64,000 nucleotides of DNA, taken from assembly GCF_001425745.1 (NCBI RefSeq), contig NZ_LMDF01000006.1:62001-126000 (forward strand), read 5' to 3'. Position numbers and translations under genes: made by a program. The DNA is from Caulobacter sp. Root343 (GTDB taxonomy: Bacteria > Pseudomonadota > Alphaproteobacteria > Caulobacterales > Caulobacteraceae). The notes beneath the pieces were generated by a model. That model worked only from the letters and a program-made list of their open reading frames with translations. It was not told where the DNA came from and made no database searches. Below, in pieces: positions 8,438-16,103 of this stretch (positions within the stretch are counted from its first letter, which is position 1; the number at the start of each line of letters is the position of its first letter).

Positions 8438-9970
8438 TCAGGCCGGCGGCAAGGCCGAATTGTCCTCGGGAATCTCAGGTAGGCGCGCGCGCAGCAGGCA
8501 GTTCAGGCCCTCGGGGCGGTAGTCCATGGCCGCCGATCCCTTCAGCTCGCCGCGCAGGCTGCGCTCGATCAGGCGCGAGCCGAAGCCCTTGCGCGTGGGT
8601 TCGGCCACCACGGGACCACCGGTCTCGATCCAGGCGACGTCGAGGGCGCGGGTGTCGGGCGAGTAGGCCCAGGACACAGCCACGCGCCCTTCGGCATTGG
8701 CCAGGGCGCCGTATTTCAGGGCGTTGGTGGCCAGTTCGTGGAAGATCAACGCCATGGTCAGGGCGCCGCCGGGCTGCAGTCGCACCGGCGGGCCGTGGAC
8801 ATGGACCCGAACGCCGGCCTCGTCGAACGGACGCAGGGCGCGCTGAGCCACCTCGTGCAGCCCGGCGCCATGCCAGCTCTCGCGGGTCAGGATGTCGTGC
8901 ACGCCGGACAGGCCCATCAGCCGCGCCTCGAACTTCTCGAAGGCGATGATCGGGTCCGGCTCGTTGCGCAGGGTCTGGGCGGCCATCGACTGGACGGTCG
9001 CCAGCGTGTTCTTCACGCGGTGGTTCAGTTCGTTGATCAGCAGGCGCAGCTGGCTCTGATGCTGCTGCTGGGCGTTCTCGGCATGTTTGCGCAGGCCGAT
9101 GTCGGAGAGGATCACCACCATGTACGGCGGCTCGTCGCCTGGCCGCACCAGCGAGACGGTCACATGCGCCCACAGCACCTCGTCCGGCGTCGCGCCGACG
9201 AAGCGGCGGTCGGCCGAATAGGTCTCGATCTCGCCGGCCAGCAGGGCCTGGCCCTGGGACAGCGCCATCTCCAGGTCGTCGGGATGGACCATGACCGTGA
9301 TCCGCTGGCCCAGCAGCGTATCGCGCTCGCGCCGCAGGATGGCGCAGAAGCTGTCGTTGGCCTCCAGGATCGCCCCGTCCGGCGCCAGCCGCGCCACGCC
9401 CATGGCCGCCTGGTTGAAGACGGCGCGATAGCGGGTCTCGGCGGCTTCCAGCTGGCGTCGGGCCTGGACGCTGGCGGTGACCACCTCGGTATAGAGCACC
9501 AGTCCGCCGATCTCGCCGCCATCCGTACGCCAGGGCGCCATCGACCAGCGGATCCACTCGGTGCGGCCCTCGCGGTCGATATAGGGGTCGCCCTCGTGGC
9601 GCAGCTCGACGCCCTCGGCGATGACGCGGGCGTGCAGATCGCGCCACTTTTCCGGGACCTCGGGAAAGACGTCGTAGTGGCGCCGGCCGATCAACGGCAG
9701 GTCGGCGGGCAGGCGCTGATCGGTCAGGTACTGCCGCGAGGCCGCCAGGTAGCGCATCTGGCTGTCGAAAATGGCGATGCCCAGCGGCGCGTGCTTGAGC
9801 GCGGTCGTGACGCTTGGGGACGCAGCCATTGGGGCGCTCGATTGGGGTGGCGCTTCGTCGATCATTGTCTCTGTATCGTATCGGCCCAAGGCAAGGCTTC
9901 GACTGACTTTCGCGTGAGCTGTTTCCACGGCGCTTTCTGCCACAGATTTCAGTGTTTTGCCGTGCGTCAT
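8438..9970 (-). CDS. HWE-family sensor histidine kinase with two PAS domains
   Basis: Soluble predicted sensor kinase of 510 residues. Two PAS-like domains occupy about 55-175 and 180-300 ('YRAVFNQAAMGVARL'). A phospho-acceptor box 'INELNHRVKNTLATVQSMA' and an HWE-type ATPase domain follow, with the N-box 'IFHELATNALKYGAL' and 'GFGSRLIERSL'. There is no membrane segment. The start at 9970 overlaps the upstream Lrp stop in ATGA, suggesting coupled translation. An ATG at 9865 is an alternative that would remove a 35-residue lead. HWE kinases in Alphaproteobacteria often act in light or general-stress signalling; the stimulus here is unknown and no partner regulator is adjacent. Confidence 0.9.
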   Translation of the reverse strand: MTHGKTLKSVAESAVETAHAKVSRSLALGRYDTETMIDEAPPQSSAPMAASPSVTTALKHAPLGIAIFDSQMRYLAASRQYLTDQRLPADLPLIGRRHYDVFPEVPEKWRDLHARVIAEGVELRHEGDPYIDREGRTEWIRWSMAPWRTDGGEIGGLVLYTEVVTASVQARRQLEAAETRYRAVFNQAAMGVARLAPDGAILEANDSFCAILRRERDTLLGQRITVMVHPDDLEMALSQGQALLAGEIETYSADRRFVGATPDEVLWAHVTVSLVRPGDEPPYMVVILSDIGLRKHAENAQQQHQSQLRLLINELNHRVKNTLATVQSMAAQTLRNEPDPIIAFEKFEARLMGLSGVHDILTRESWHGAGLHEVAQRALRPFDEAGVRVHVHGPPVRLQPGGALTMALIFHELATNALKYGALANAEGRVAVSWAYSPDTRALDVAWIETGGPVVAEPTRKGFGSRLIERSLRGELKGSAAMDYRPEGLNCLLRARLPEIPEDNSALPPA

Positions 9971-10425
9971 CCCGCCACTGGAAACACGCGTGTCTGCTTG
10001 ACCACGCCATAGGCGAAACTGGTGTCAATCGAGGCGATCCCGGGGATGGCGTGCAGCTTGCGCCGCATGAAATCCTCATACGATTCCAGGCTATCGACGA
10101 TCACCCGCAGCAGGTAGTCGTCGCCGCCCGCCAATAGGAAACAGTCCAGGATCTGATCGATCCGCGCGACCTGCTCCTCGAAGCCCTTGATCAGGTCCTG
10201 GCCGTGGCGATCCAGCCGTACGCGGACGAAGACGGTGATCGGCAGGCCGTAGGCCTTCTGGTCCACCAGCGCGGTGTAGCCGGTGATCACGCCCTCGGCT
10301 TCAAGGTTGCGGACGCGGCGCAGGCAGGGCGAGGGCGAGAGGTTCACCCGCTCGGCCAGGTCCTGGTTGGTCAGGCGGCCGTCCTTCTGCAGCTCACGGA
10401 TGATCTGGCGGTCCTTGGCGTCCAT
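9967..10425 (-). CDS. Lrp/AsnC-family transcriptional regulator
   Basis: 152 residues. The N-terminal helix-turn-helix is 'RLTNQDLAERVNLSPSPCLRRVRNLEAEGVITGY'. The C-terminal ligand-binding RAM domain has 'VDSLESYEDFMRRKLHAIPGI'. It diverges from methionine gamma-lyase over a 107-bp intergenic region, the usual layout for an Lrp-type activator of an amino-acid catabolic gene. Sensing of methionine or a branched-chain amino acid is inferred from that context. A 13-bp palindrome lies 14 bases before its start. The kinase gene downstream overlaps it by 4 bases. Confidence 0.92.
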   Translation of the reverse strand: MDAKDRQIIRELQKDGRLTNQDLAERVNLSPSPCLRRVRNLEAEGVITGYTALVDQKAYGLPITVFVRVRLDRHGQDLIKGFEEQVARIDQILDCFLLAGGDDYLLRVIVDSLESYEDFMRRKLHAIPGIASIDTSFAYGVVKQTRVFPVAG

Positions 10426-10438
10426 GGGCGGCCCTCTG

Positions 10439-10451
10439 AGCAGAATCTGCT
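10439..10451. promoter_or_regulatory. Palindrome in the Lrp / methionine gamma-lyase divergent promoter
   Basis: AGCAGAATCTGCT is a perfect palindrome around a single central base. It lies 14 bp upstream of the Lrp start and 82 bp upstream of the lyase start. It is a candidate site for the Lrp protein by position. Confidence 0.45.
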
Positions 10452-10532
10452 AAAATCAAAGCCCATCCTGGCAGAGTTCGCAATCCATCGCGCCGAACCA
10501 CACGCCATTCTCGCGCCGATAGGGAGTGAGAC

Positions 10533-11738
10533 ATGCGTAACGACAAGACCGGTTTTTCGACGCGGGCGATCCATGCGGGCTACGATCCCGCCGACGAGCA
10601 CGGGGCGCTGACGCCGCCGGTGCACCTGACCTCGACCTTCGCCTTCGAGAGCGCCGAGGCCGGCGGCGAGATGTTCGCCGGGACCCGGGAAGGGCACTTC
10701 TATTCGCGGATCTCCAACCCGACGACCGACCTGCTGGAGCGCCGCCTGGCCAGCCTGGAGGGCGCCGAGGCCGCCGTGGCCACCGCCTCGGGCATGGGCG
10801 CGATCACCGCCGTCCTGTGGAGCTTCCTGCGGTCCGGGGACGAGGTGATAACCGACCAGACCCTGTACGGCTGCACCTTCGCTTTCCTGCGCGACGGCCT
10901 GACCCGGTTCGGCGTCACGGTGCGCCAAGTGGACATGACCCGGCCCGAGGCGCTGGCGGCGGCGATCTCGGAACGGACCCGGATCGTCTATTTCGAGACC
11001 CCGGCCAATCCGAACATGCGGCTGGTGGACATCGCCGCGATCAGCCGCGTCGCCCACGAGGCCGGGGCCAAGGTGGTGGTCGACAACACCTATGCGACGC
11101 CCTTGCTGACCCGGCCCCTGACCCTGGGGGCGGATGTCGTCGTCCACTCGGCCACCAAGTACCTGGGCGGCCATGGCGACTTGGTCGGCGGCATCGCGGC
11201 CGGCGGCGTCGAGGACATGACCCGCGTGCGCCTGGTCGGGGTCAAGGACATGACCGGGGCGGTGATGTCGCCGTTCACCGCCTTTCTGGTGCTGCGCGGC
11301 CTGAAGACCCTGGCCCTGCGCATGGCGCGCCACGGCCAGAGCGCGCAGGCCGTCGCCGGCTGGCTGGAGGCGCATCCGGCCGTGGCGCGCGTGTTCTATC
11401 CGGGCCTGCCGAGCTTTCCGCAGCGCGACCTCGCCGCGCGTCAGATGGCCGGCGGCGGCGGCATGATCGCGTTCGAATTGAAGGGCGGCCATGCGGCCGG
11501 CGTGGCGACGATGAACCGCCTGACCATGATCCGCCGGGCCGTGTCGCTGGGCGACGCCGAGACCCTGATCCAGCACCCGGCCAGCATGACCCACTCGCCC
11601 TACACCTCGGAGGAGCGCGCGGCGGCGGGGATCGGCGAGGGCCTGGTGCGGCTGTCGGTGGGCCTGGAGGATTTGGCCGACATCCTGGGGGATCTCGAGC
11701 TGGCGCTGGAGCCGGAAAGGATCGCGGCGTTGGTTTAG
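10533..11738 (+). CDS. mdeA: Methionine gamma-lyase (PLP-dependent)
   Basis: 401 residues of the Cys/Met metabolism PLP family. Methionine gamma-lyases convert L-methionine to methanethiol, ammonia and 2-oxobutanoate. The PLP lysine is K209 in 'HSATKYLGGHGD'. The 'TLYGCTFAF' segment carries Cys114, matching the active-site Cys that separates methionine gamma-lyases from cystathionine synthases and lyases. 'YSRISNPTTD' and 'TASGMGAI' are the cofactor-binding blocks. A GGGAG site precedes the ATG. Divergent Lrp is the likely regulator. Cystathionine gamma-lyase activity is the main alternative. Confidence 0.9.
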   Translation: MRNDKTGFSTRAIHAGYDPADEHGALTPPVHLTSTFAFESAEAGGEMFAGTREGHFYSRISNPTTDLLERRLASLEGAEAAVATASGMGAITAVLWSFLRSGDEVITDQTLYGCTFAFLRDGLTRFGVTVRQVDMTRPEALAAAISERTRIVYFETPANPNMRLVDIAAISRVAHEAGAKVVVDNTYATPLLTRPLTLGADVVVHSATKYLGGHGDLVGGIAAGGVEDMTRVRLVGVKDMTGAVMSPFTAFLVLRGLKTLALRMARHGQSAQAVAGWLEAHPAVARVFYPGLPSFPQRDLAARQMAGGGGMIAFELKGGHAAGVATMNRLTMIRRAVSLGDAETLIQHPASMTHSPYTSEERAAAGIGEGLVRLSVGLEDLADILGDLELALEPERIAALV

Positions 11739-11753
11739 GGGCCGTTTGAGTTG

Positions 11754-11896
11754 CTCTCCTCCCCCTCTGGGGGAGGGGGACCGGCGAACGCCGGTGGAGG
11801 GGCCCTGTGAGGTGGTCGGCGCAATACCGCTTCGCGGACCCCCTCCGTCTCGATGCGTATTCGCATCGATCCACCTCCCCCTAATGGGGAGGAGAG
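11754..11896 (+). repeat. Hairpin repeat family A, copy 1
   Basis: 143-bp element between convergent gene ends. It begins CTCTCCTCCCC and ends GGGGAGGAGAG. Internal hairpins are CCCCCTCTGGGGG, ACCGGCGAACGCCGGT and CGATGCGTATTCGCATCG. Other copies are at 23311, 31253 and 52340. Confidence 0.85.
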
Positions 11897-11898
11897 CC

Positions 11899-12879
11899 TC
11901 AGCAATCCAGGAACTTCACCTCTTCGGCCGAGTACGTCATGTCGCTGGCGTTGAAGAGGCCCGACAGGCCCAGCAGGGTGCAGCGGCCGACGGTCAGATA
12001 GACCGGGATGTCCTTCAGGTAGTCGCTCATCCGGCCCTTGTCGGCGAAGCGTCGGGCGAAGGCGGCGTGGTCCAGCAGGCCGTCGACGCGCTCCATCAGC
12101 GGACTGTTGATATAGACCCCGCCGCGAGCGGCGAACATCAGGGCCAGGTCGCCGACGAAGGCGCCCAGCAGGGCGCTGAAGATCGACAGGGCTTCGCGGG
12201 CCCGCGCGTCGCCGTCGCGCACCCGCGACAGGATCAGGTCGTCGCCGCCCCCTTCGCTGCCGTCTTGCCCGCCCAAGGCGGCGTGGATGTCGATCAGCCC
12301 GGCCTGGGACAGGAAGTGTTCGGCCGAGACCCGGCCGTACTTGGCCTGCAGCGCCGCGAATACCGGGACCTCGCGCGGCTCGCCGGGGGTGAAATCGATA
12401 TGGCCGCCCTCGCTGACCACGGGGACCCAGCCGTCGTTCCTGTGTGGCGACAGCCCGGCGACGCCGAGGCCAAGATTGGGACCGATCACGGCGATCGGCG
12501 CATTCTTGGCCGGCTTGCCCTCGTGGACCACCGTCATGGCGGACGGCGACAGGCGCGGCGCGCCCAGGGCGCAGGCGGCGAAGTCGTTGAGCAGCGCGAC
12601 GCGCGGCGTCTTCAGCACCGCGCGCAGCCAGGCCTGGGTCAGGGTGAAGTCGCCAGCCGTCATGGCGATCGCCCCGTCGATCTCCGGGCCCGCGCCGCAC
12701 ACCGCCGCGCCGACCAGTTCGCCGTGGCCGGCCATCGCCGCCGCCAGATGCTGCTCCAACTCGCGCAGCGAGGCGCACGAAAGCTCCTGATGAGCGCGCG
12801 GCGGATCGCCGGGGCGCACGATCGCCACCGCCAGGTCACGCCCGTTCACATCGGCCAGCAGGACCGATCCCTTCGCCAT
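11899..12879 (-). CDS. Glucokinase-family protein with altered phosphate-binding loops
   Basis: 326 residues, about the length of bacterial Glk. The fold signatures are visible: catalytic-base block 'ALLNDFAACALG' (Asp99), 'SEGGHIDF' for sugar binding, and the C-terminal 'MSDYLKDIPVYLTV'. Two ATP-loop motifs deviate. The N-terminal DxGGT is 'DVNGRDLAVAIV', and the second loop GxGTGLG is 'GPNLGLGVA'. Loss of the Thr residues could weaken or abolish kinase activity, so either a divergent hexokinase or a regulatory relative is possible. A LacI-type palindrome lies 43 bp upstream of the start. No sugar-catabolic genes are adjacent. Confidence 0.82.
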   Translation of the reverse strand: MAKGSVLLADVNGRDLAVAIVRPGDPPRAHQELSCASLRELEQHLAAAMAGHGELVGAAVCGAGPEIDGAIAMTAGDFTLTQAWLRAVLKTPRVALLNDFAACALGAPRLSPSAMTVVHEGKPAKNAPIAVIGPNLGLGVAGLSPHRNDGWVPVVSEGGHIDFTPGEPREVPVFAALQAKYGRVSAEHFLSQAGLIDIHAALGGQDGSEGGGDDLILSRVRDGDARAREALSIFSALLGAFVGDLALMFAARGGVYINSPLMERVDGLLDHAAFARRFADKGRMSDYLKDIPVYLTVGRCTLLGLSGLFNASDMTYSAEEVKFLDC

Positions 12880-12921
12880 GTCGTTTCCTCTCGAGCCGGT
12901 TTTCCGGCCTCAGACGATTTG

Positions 12922-12935
12922 TTGTACCGGTAACA
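12922..12935. promoter_or_regulatory. LacI-type operator candidate before the glucokinase-like gene
   Basis: TTGTACCGGTAACA is a near-palindrome around ACCGGT, 43-56 bp upstream of the start at 12879. A second CCGGTAA half follows 10 bp away. ACCGGT-centred sites are typical of LacI-family sugar repressors; no such regulator is present in this window. Confidence 0.45.
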
Positions 12936-13093
12936 TCGCCCGGTAAACGCAAGCTTTCTCCGAGAAAGCCCGTCGTGACAAGGTTGTCATGTCGAACGCG
13001 CGCAAGGCGGGTCGGTTCGAAATTCCATTAACCTTGCTTACATAAATCCTAAATTTGCACGGGCGATTAACCGCCCCGTGCGTTTATCCGGTC

Positions 13094-13447
13094 ATGGCGA
13101 AGTACGCGTCAGGCGTGGACAACGATCGGCGGACAGCGGTCCGCATTCAGACGCAGAGGTCCGGCAAGGTCCTGTGCGGCGCCTTCGCTTGGGATTGCGT
13201 GATCCGTGATCTGTCCAGCGCTGGCGCCCGGATCCAGATGCTGTCGAACGCCGCGCCGCCCGGGCGGGCGCAACTGGTCGACCTGGCCGCGGGCTTGGCC
13301 CACGACGTCACGGTGGCCTGGCAGCGCGATCGCGAGGTTGGTCTGCGCATCGTCCGCACCTACGACCTGCGCGGCCTGGCGCCGGCCGCCGCCGGCATGG
13401 CCAAGCGAATCTGGCTGGCGTCGCAGTCCGACGTCTCGACGGGGTAG
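13094..13447 (+). CDS. PilZ-domain protein (possible c-di-GMP receptor)
   Basis: 117 residues, essentially one PilZ domain. The Arg-rich entry is 'NDRRTAVRIQTQRSGKV' and the second motif is 'IRDLSSAGARIQM', matching the D/NxSxxG signature. The ATG at 13094 is preferred over a TTG at 13055, which would add 13 residues of no recognisable fold. In the family, c-di-GMP binding changes partner interactions in motility or envelope control. The exact RxxxR spacing should be checked before assuming binding. Confidence 0.78.
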   Translation: MAKYASGVDNDRRTAVRIQTQRSGKVLCGAFAWDCVIRDLSSAGARIQMLSNAAPPGRAQLVDLAAGLAHDVTVAWQRDREVGLRIVRTYDLRGLAPAAAGMAKRIWLASQSDVSTG

Positions 13448-13473
13448 GGCCCCTCCGTCCCCCCAGAAACGAC

Positions 13474-13500
13474 AAAGACCCCGGCCCGCCGACCGAGGTC
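13474..13500 (-). terminator. Candidate terminator of the XRE regulator gene
   Basis: On the minus strand GACCTCGG pairs with CCGGGGTC (one G-U pair) and is followed by TTTGTCGTTT. It lies about 40 bp past the stop of the gene at 13542-13976. Confidence 0.5.
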
Positions 13501-13541
13501 CCGTCTCAATCAAGCCGCGCGTGGCGCGCGGTCGGGGCCGC

Positions 13542-13976
13542 CTAGGCGGCGTCGCCGCGCGTGGCTTCGTCGGCCATCGCACGGACCAGGTCCAGGACCT
13601 GGCGACGGACGCGGCCGCGGCCGATGCGCGGGAAGACTTCCGCCAGTTCCAGGCCTTCCGGGGTGGTCAGGAATTCCTGAACCACGCGCTCGGCGTGCTG
13701 GGCGGCGTCATCAACCTCGGCGCCGCTCATCGGATCGGCCAGGCCGTCGAAGAAGAACGACACCGGGACCTGCAAGGTCTTGGCGATCTCGTAGAGCTTC
13801 GAGGCGCTGACGCGGTTGGCCCCGCGTTCGTACTTCTGCACCTGCTGAAAGGTCAGGCCCAGGGAGTCCGCCAGCTGTTCCTGGCTGACGCCAAGCAGCT
13901 TGCGACGCATCCGAACCCGGCCGCCGACGTGCAGGTCGACAGGGTTGGGGCGTCGGCCTTCGGTTTCTTCGCTCAT
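13542..13976 (-). CDS. XRE-family transcriptional regulator
   Basis: 144 residues. The Cro/CI helix-turn-helix spans about 20-75: 'RVRMRRKLLGVSQEQLADSL' then 'TFQQVQKYERGANRVSASKL'. A C-terminal helical tail follows ('EGLELAEVFPRIGRGRVRRQ'). Alphaproteobacterial homologues of this type are stand-alone regulators. The ATG at 13976 has GGAGG ten bases upstream, so the longer upstream reading is rejected. It neighbours the possible small RNA and the lux genes; a link is not shown. Confidence 0.88.
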   Translation of the reverse strand: MSEETEGRRPNPVDLHVGGRVRMRRKLLGVSQEQLADSLGLTFQQVQKYERGANRVSASKLYEIAKTLQVPVSFFFDGLADPMSGAEVDDAAQHAERVVQEFLTTPEGLELAEVFPRIGRGRVRRQVLDLVRAMADEATRGDAA

Positions 13977-14039
13977 GTGTTTTCCGCCTCCAACGGTTGT
14001 TCGGGGAAAATGACACGACCGTGACGCTGGTGGAAGCAA

Positions 14040-14179
14040 GGGACCACTGTGCGCGGCGTTACGTCGCGATGGTTTAGCTTCCATCCCCGATTCGAGGAGG
14101 CTAGTCGCCCGACGGGCGATTCGCCGCCAACCGAAACGCGATCCGCTTTCGCCAAGCGAGTATCGCGCGTGGTTTTTTT
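14040..14179 (+). ncRNA. Candidate small RNA with three hairpins and a terminator
   Basis: Between the divergent XRE start and the end of luxI the plus strand carries three ordered hairpins: GATGG/CCATC (14068-14085), TCGCCC/GGGCGA (14105-14119), and a compound stem CGCGAT-CGCTT / AAGCG-ATCGCG (14137-14167). Seven T residues follow (14173-14179). No protein gene upstream on the plus strand needs this terminator. The 5' end is a guess because no clear promoter was found. Confidence 0.45.
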
Positions 14180-14186
14180 GGGCTCT

Positions 14187-14996
14187 TTATGCGTGAAGGC
14201 GCCGAGCTCGGTCGTCCCAGATGCGCCGAGCCTGGCCGCTGGTGTCGTGCAGGCGAAACAGGGTCTCGGCCGCCAGGGTCTCGTCGCGTTCGGGGCCGGC
14301 GACCAACTGGGGCGTCATGGCGCGGCGCACCTGGCGCTGCACGGCGGCCAGGTCGCCGAACGCCATCAAGTCCAGCGCGTCGATCTCGTAGCCGATCGGC
14401 CCCTCGCGGCCGAGGGCCTCCAGCACCCGATCCAGGAGGTCCCGCGAGACGGCGATCTCGGACCCGGCCACCACGCCGAACGCATAGGGACGAGGGATGC
14501 CGACCAGGCGCGTGTCGATCGGCGAGTTCAGGATGCCGGGATACAGCTGCATGTCGATCATGCCGACGAAGCGGGCCACGCCGTGGCGCAGGGCCAGCTC
14601 AAAGGCCGCGGCCCAGCACTCGAACACCCGCTCGCCCCGGCCCGGACCCTTGCGCTTGCGATAGGCTTCGGTGGTGAACAGCCGCGTGGCTTCCCAGACG
14701 TCGAGGCCCTTCTTCGGCGTCTCGCCCGGCGCGATCAGGTGGGCGAACTTGTCGGCCAGCATGCAGCGGTCGTCGGTCGGCCTCAGGCGGAGCCCGACCT
14801 CGACCTCCATCGTGTCGCTGAACCCCAGCAGATAGATGGCGCGATGGTCGTCATAGTCGTCGACCTCACCGCCATCCAGCACGACGAGGTCGACCCAGCC
14901 ATTCTTCTCGACGCACTGGCGGCGGCGTTCCTCGTGCATCGCCCACAGCTGCGGACCGTACAAGTGACGATTCTCGGAAGTGATGACGTGGATCAT
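14187..14996 (-). CDS. Acyl-homoserine-lactone synthase (LuxI family)
   Basis: Makes an N-acyl-homoserine-lactone signal from S-adenosylmethionine and an acyl carrier. Conserved family residues are R24, W34, E44/D46 in 'GEVDDYD', R70 in 'GLRLRPT', and E102/R105 in 'WEATR'. The usual Phe28 is Cys here. At 269 residues it is longer than most LuxI proteins (about 190-230); the extra length is a C-terminal tail. A candidate lux box lies 62 bp upstream. A LuxR gene on the same strand starts 1.4 kb away, with an opposite-strand gene between them. Acyl chain length cannot be told. Confidence 0.9.
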   Translation of the reverse strand: MIHVITSENRHLYGPQLWAMHEERRRQCVEKNGWVDLVVLDGGEVDDYDDHRAIYLLGFSDTMEVEVGLRLRPTDDRCMLADKFAHLIAPGETPKKGLDVWEATRLFTTEAYRKRKGPGRGERVFECWAAAFELALRHGVARFVGMIDMQLYPGILNSPIDTRLVGIPRPYAFGVVAGSEIAVSRDLLDRVLEALGREGPIGYEIDALDLMAFGDLAAVQRQVRRAMTPQLVAGPERDETLAAETLFRLHDTSGQARRIWDDRARRLHA

Positions 14997-15028
14997 GGCC
15001 GCCCCCGGCAGACGATTGGACGGCCGGG

Positions 15029-15075
15029 ATTAAGAGGCGCGATCTCGGGAAACGCCGATAGGCCGAACGGCCTAT
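15029..15075 (-). promoter_or_regulatory. Candidate lux box and promoter of the AHL synthase gene
   Basis: ATAGGCCG-AA-CGGCCTAT (15058-15075) is a perfect 8+2+8 inverted repeat. On the minus strand TTAAT (15029-15033) lies about 24 bp downstream of it, suitable as part of a -10. That puts the palindrome centre near -44 from the implied start site, where LuxR-type activators usually bind. Confidence 0.6.
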
Positions 15076-15137
15076 GGCGGCTTCTATCCGCCCGCGCCAT
15101 GCTTGCCAGGACGACGGCGGAGGATCAGCATCGGGGC

Positions 15138-16103
15138 ATGAACACCGCCACTGAAGAGCGCTTCCGCAGTTTCGCGGCCTTCTATCCGTTCTACCTGACC
15201 GAGCACGTCAATCCGGTCAGCCGGCGGCTGCACGTGGTGGGCACGAGCCTGGTGATCGTCTGCCTGGTCCTGGGCCTGCTGCGTGACTGGCGGTTCTTCG
15301 TGGCCGCGCCGCTGGTCGGCTACGGCTTCGCCTGGATTGGCCATTTCGTGTTCGAGAAAAACCGGCCGGCGACGTTCAAATATCCGCTCTACAGCCTGAT
15401 GGGCGATTTCCGGCTGTGGTTCGAGGTGATCACCGGCAAGCGGAAGTGGCGAAGAAATCCCTCTCCCATAGGGAGAGGGCGGGGCCCATGCGCAGCATGG
15501 GAGGGTGAGGGGTTACGAGGCCGGGCGGCGTGCCGGCACAGCCCTCTTGTTCGTGACTTTTCCGGTGAGAATGAAACCTCTCACCCTCCCACGCCTTCGG
15601 CGCGGGCCCCTCCCTCTCTCTATGAGAGAGGGTTTCAGGCGCCCTCACAGCTTCCGCAACAGCCCCAACTCCCCGGCTTTCAGCACGGCCTCCTGGCGCT
15701 TGACCACGCCCAGCCGCTTCTTGGCCGCTTCGACATGGTGGTGGACGGTGCGCGGCGACAGCTTCAGGATCGCGCCGATCTCCCAGTCGGTCTTGCCCCG
15801 GCCGGCCCAGTAGAGGCACTGGGCCTGACGCTCGGAGATCACCCCGTAGTCGGGATGGTCGTCCTGGGTCTCCCAGTGCTTGAGCATGATCGTGCCGAAC
15901 ACGGTGGCCAGGCTCTCGATCACGGCGCGGGCGGTCGGGTCGGTGTCGGGCGCTTCGGTCGCCATGCGGATCAGCACCTCCTGGCCGGCCGGGCCGAACA
16001 CCCGCACGACATAACCGTCGTTCATGCCGAGGTCCGAGGCCTCGCCCCACATCGCCTGGGCGCGGCCGTCGCCCAGCGGCTTGGCGTCGGTCCAGGCGAA
16101 TGA
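15138..16103 (+). CDS. DUF962 / Mpo1-like membrane protein with repeat-derived C-terminal extension
   Basis: Residues 1-105 match the small DUF962 (Mpo1-like) family: 'FRSFAAFYPFYLTEHVNPVSRRLHVVGTS'-type start, two hydrophobic segments and 'NRPATFKYPLYSLMGDFRLW'. The domain should end near 'EVITGKRKWR' at about 15450. There the frame enters a 180-bp hairpin repeat and stays open across it, then runs antisense through most of luxR to a stop at 16101. The extension of about 215 residues is low-complexity (Pro/Gly/Arg/His) and is unlikely to fold. The likely reading is that repeat insertion removed the native stop. Family members act in membrane lipid metabolism; role here unknown. Confidence 0.7.
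   Translation: MNTATEERFRSFAAFYPFYLTEHVNPVSRRLHVVGTSLVIVCLVLGLLRDWRFFVAAPLVGYGFAWIGHFVFEKNRPATFKYPLYSLMGDFRLWFEVITGKRKWRRNPSPIGRGRGPCAAWEGEGLRGRAACRHSPLVRDFSGENETSHPPTPSARAPPSLYERGFQAPSQLPQQPQLPGFQHGLLALDHAQPLLGRFDMVVDGARRQLQDRADLPVGLAPAGPVEALGLTLGDHPVVGMVVLGLPVLEHDRAEHGGQALDHGAGGRVGVGRFGRHADQHLLAGRAEHPHDITVVHAEVRGLAPHRLGAAVAQRLGVGPGE
15455..15635. repeat. Hairpin repeat family E inside the 3' end of the DUF962 gene
   Basis: About 180 bp flanked by imperfect inverted ends, GAAATCCCTCTC and GAGAGAGGGTTTC. It contains CCCTCTCCCATAGGGAGAGGG and CCTCTCTCTATGAGAGAGG hairpins. It ends 10 bp before the luxR stop codon. Confidence 0.75.

Noticed and set aside
14049-15137. In-frame upstream part of the DUF962 reading frame
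   Set aside because: It runs antisense to luxI and shows no domain. The protein family begins at the ATG at 15138.
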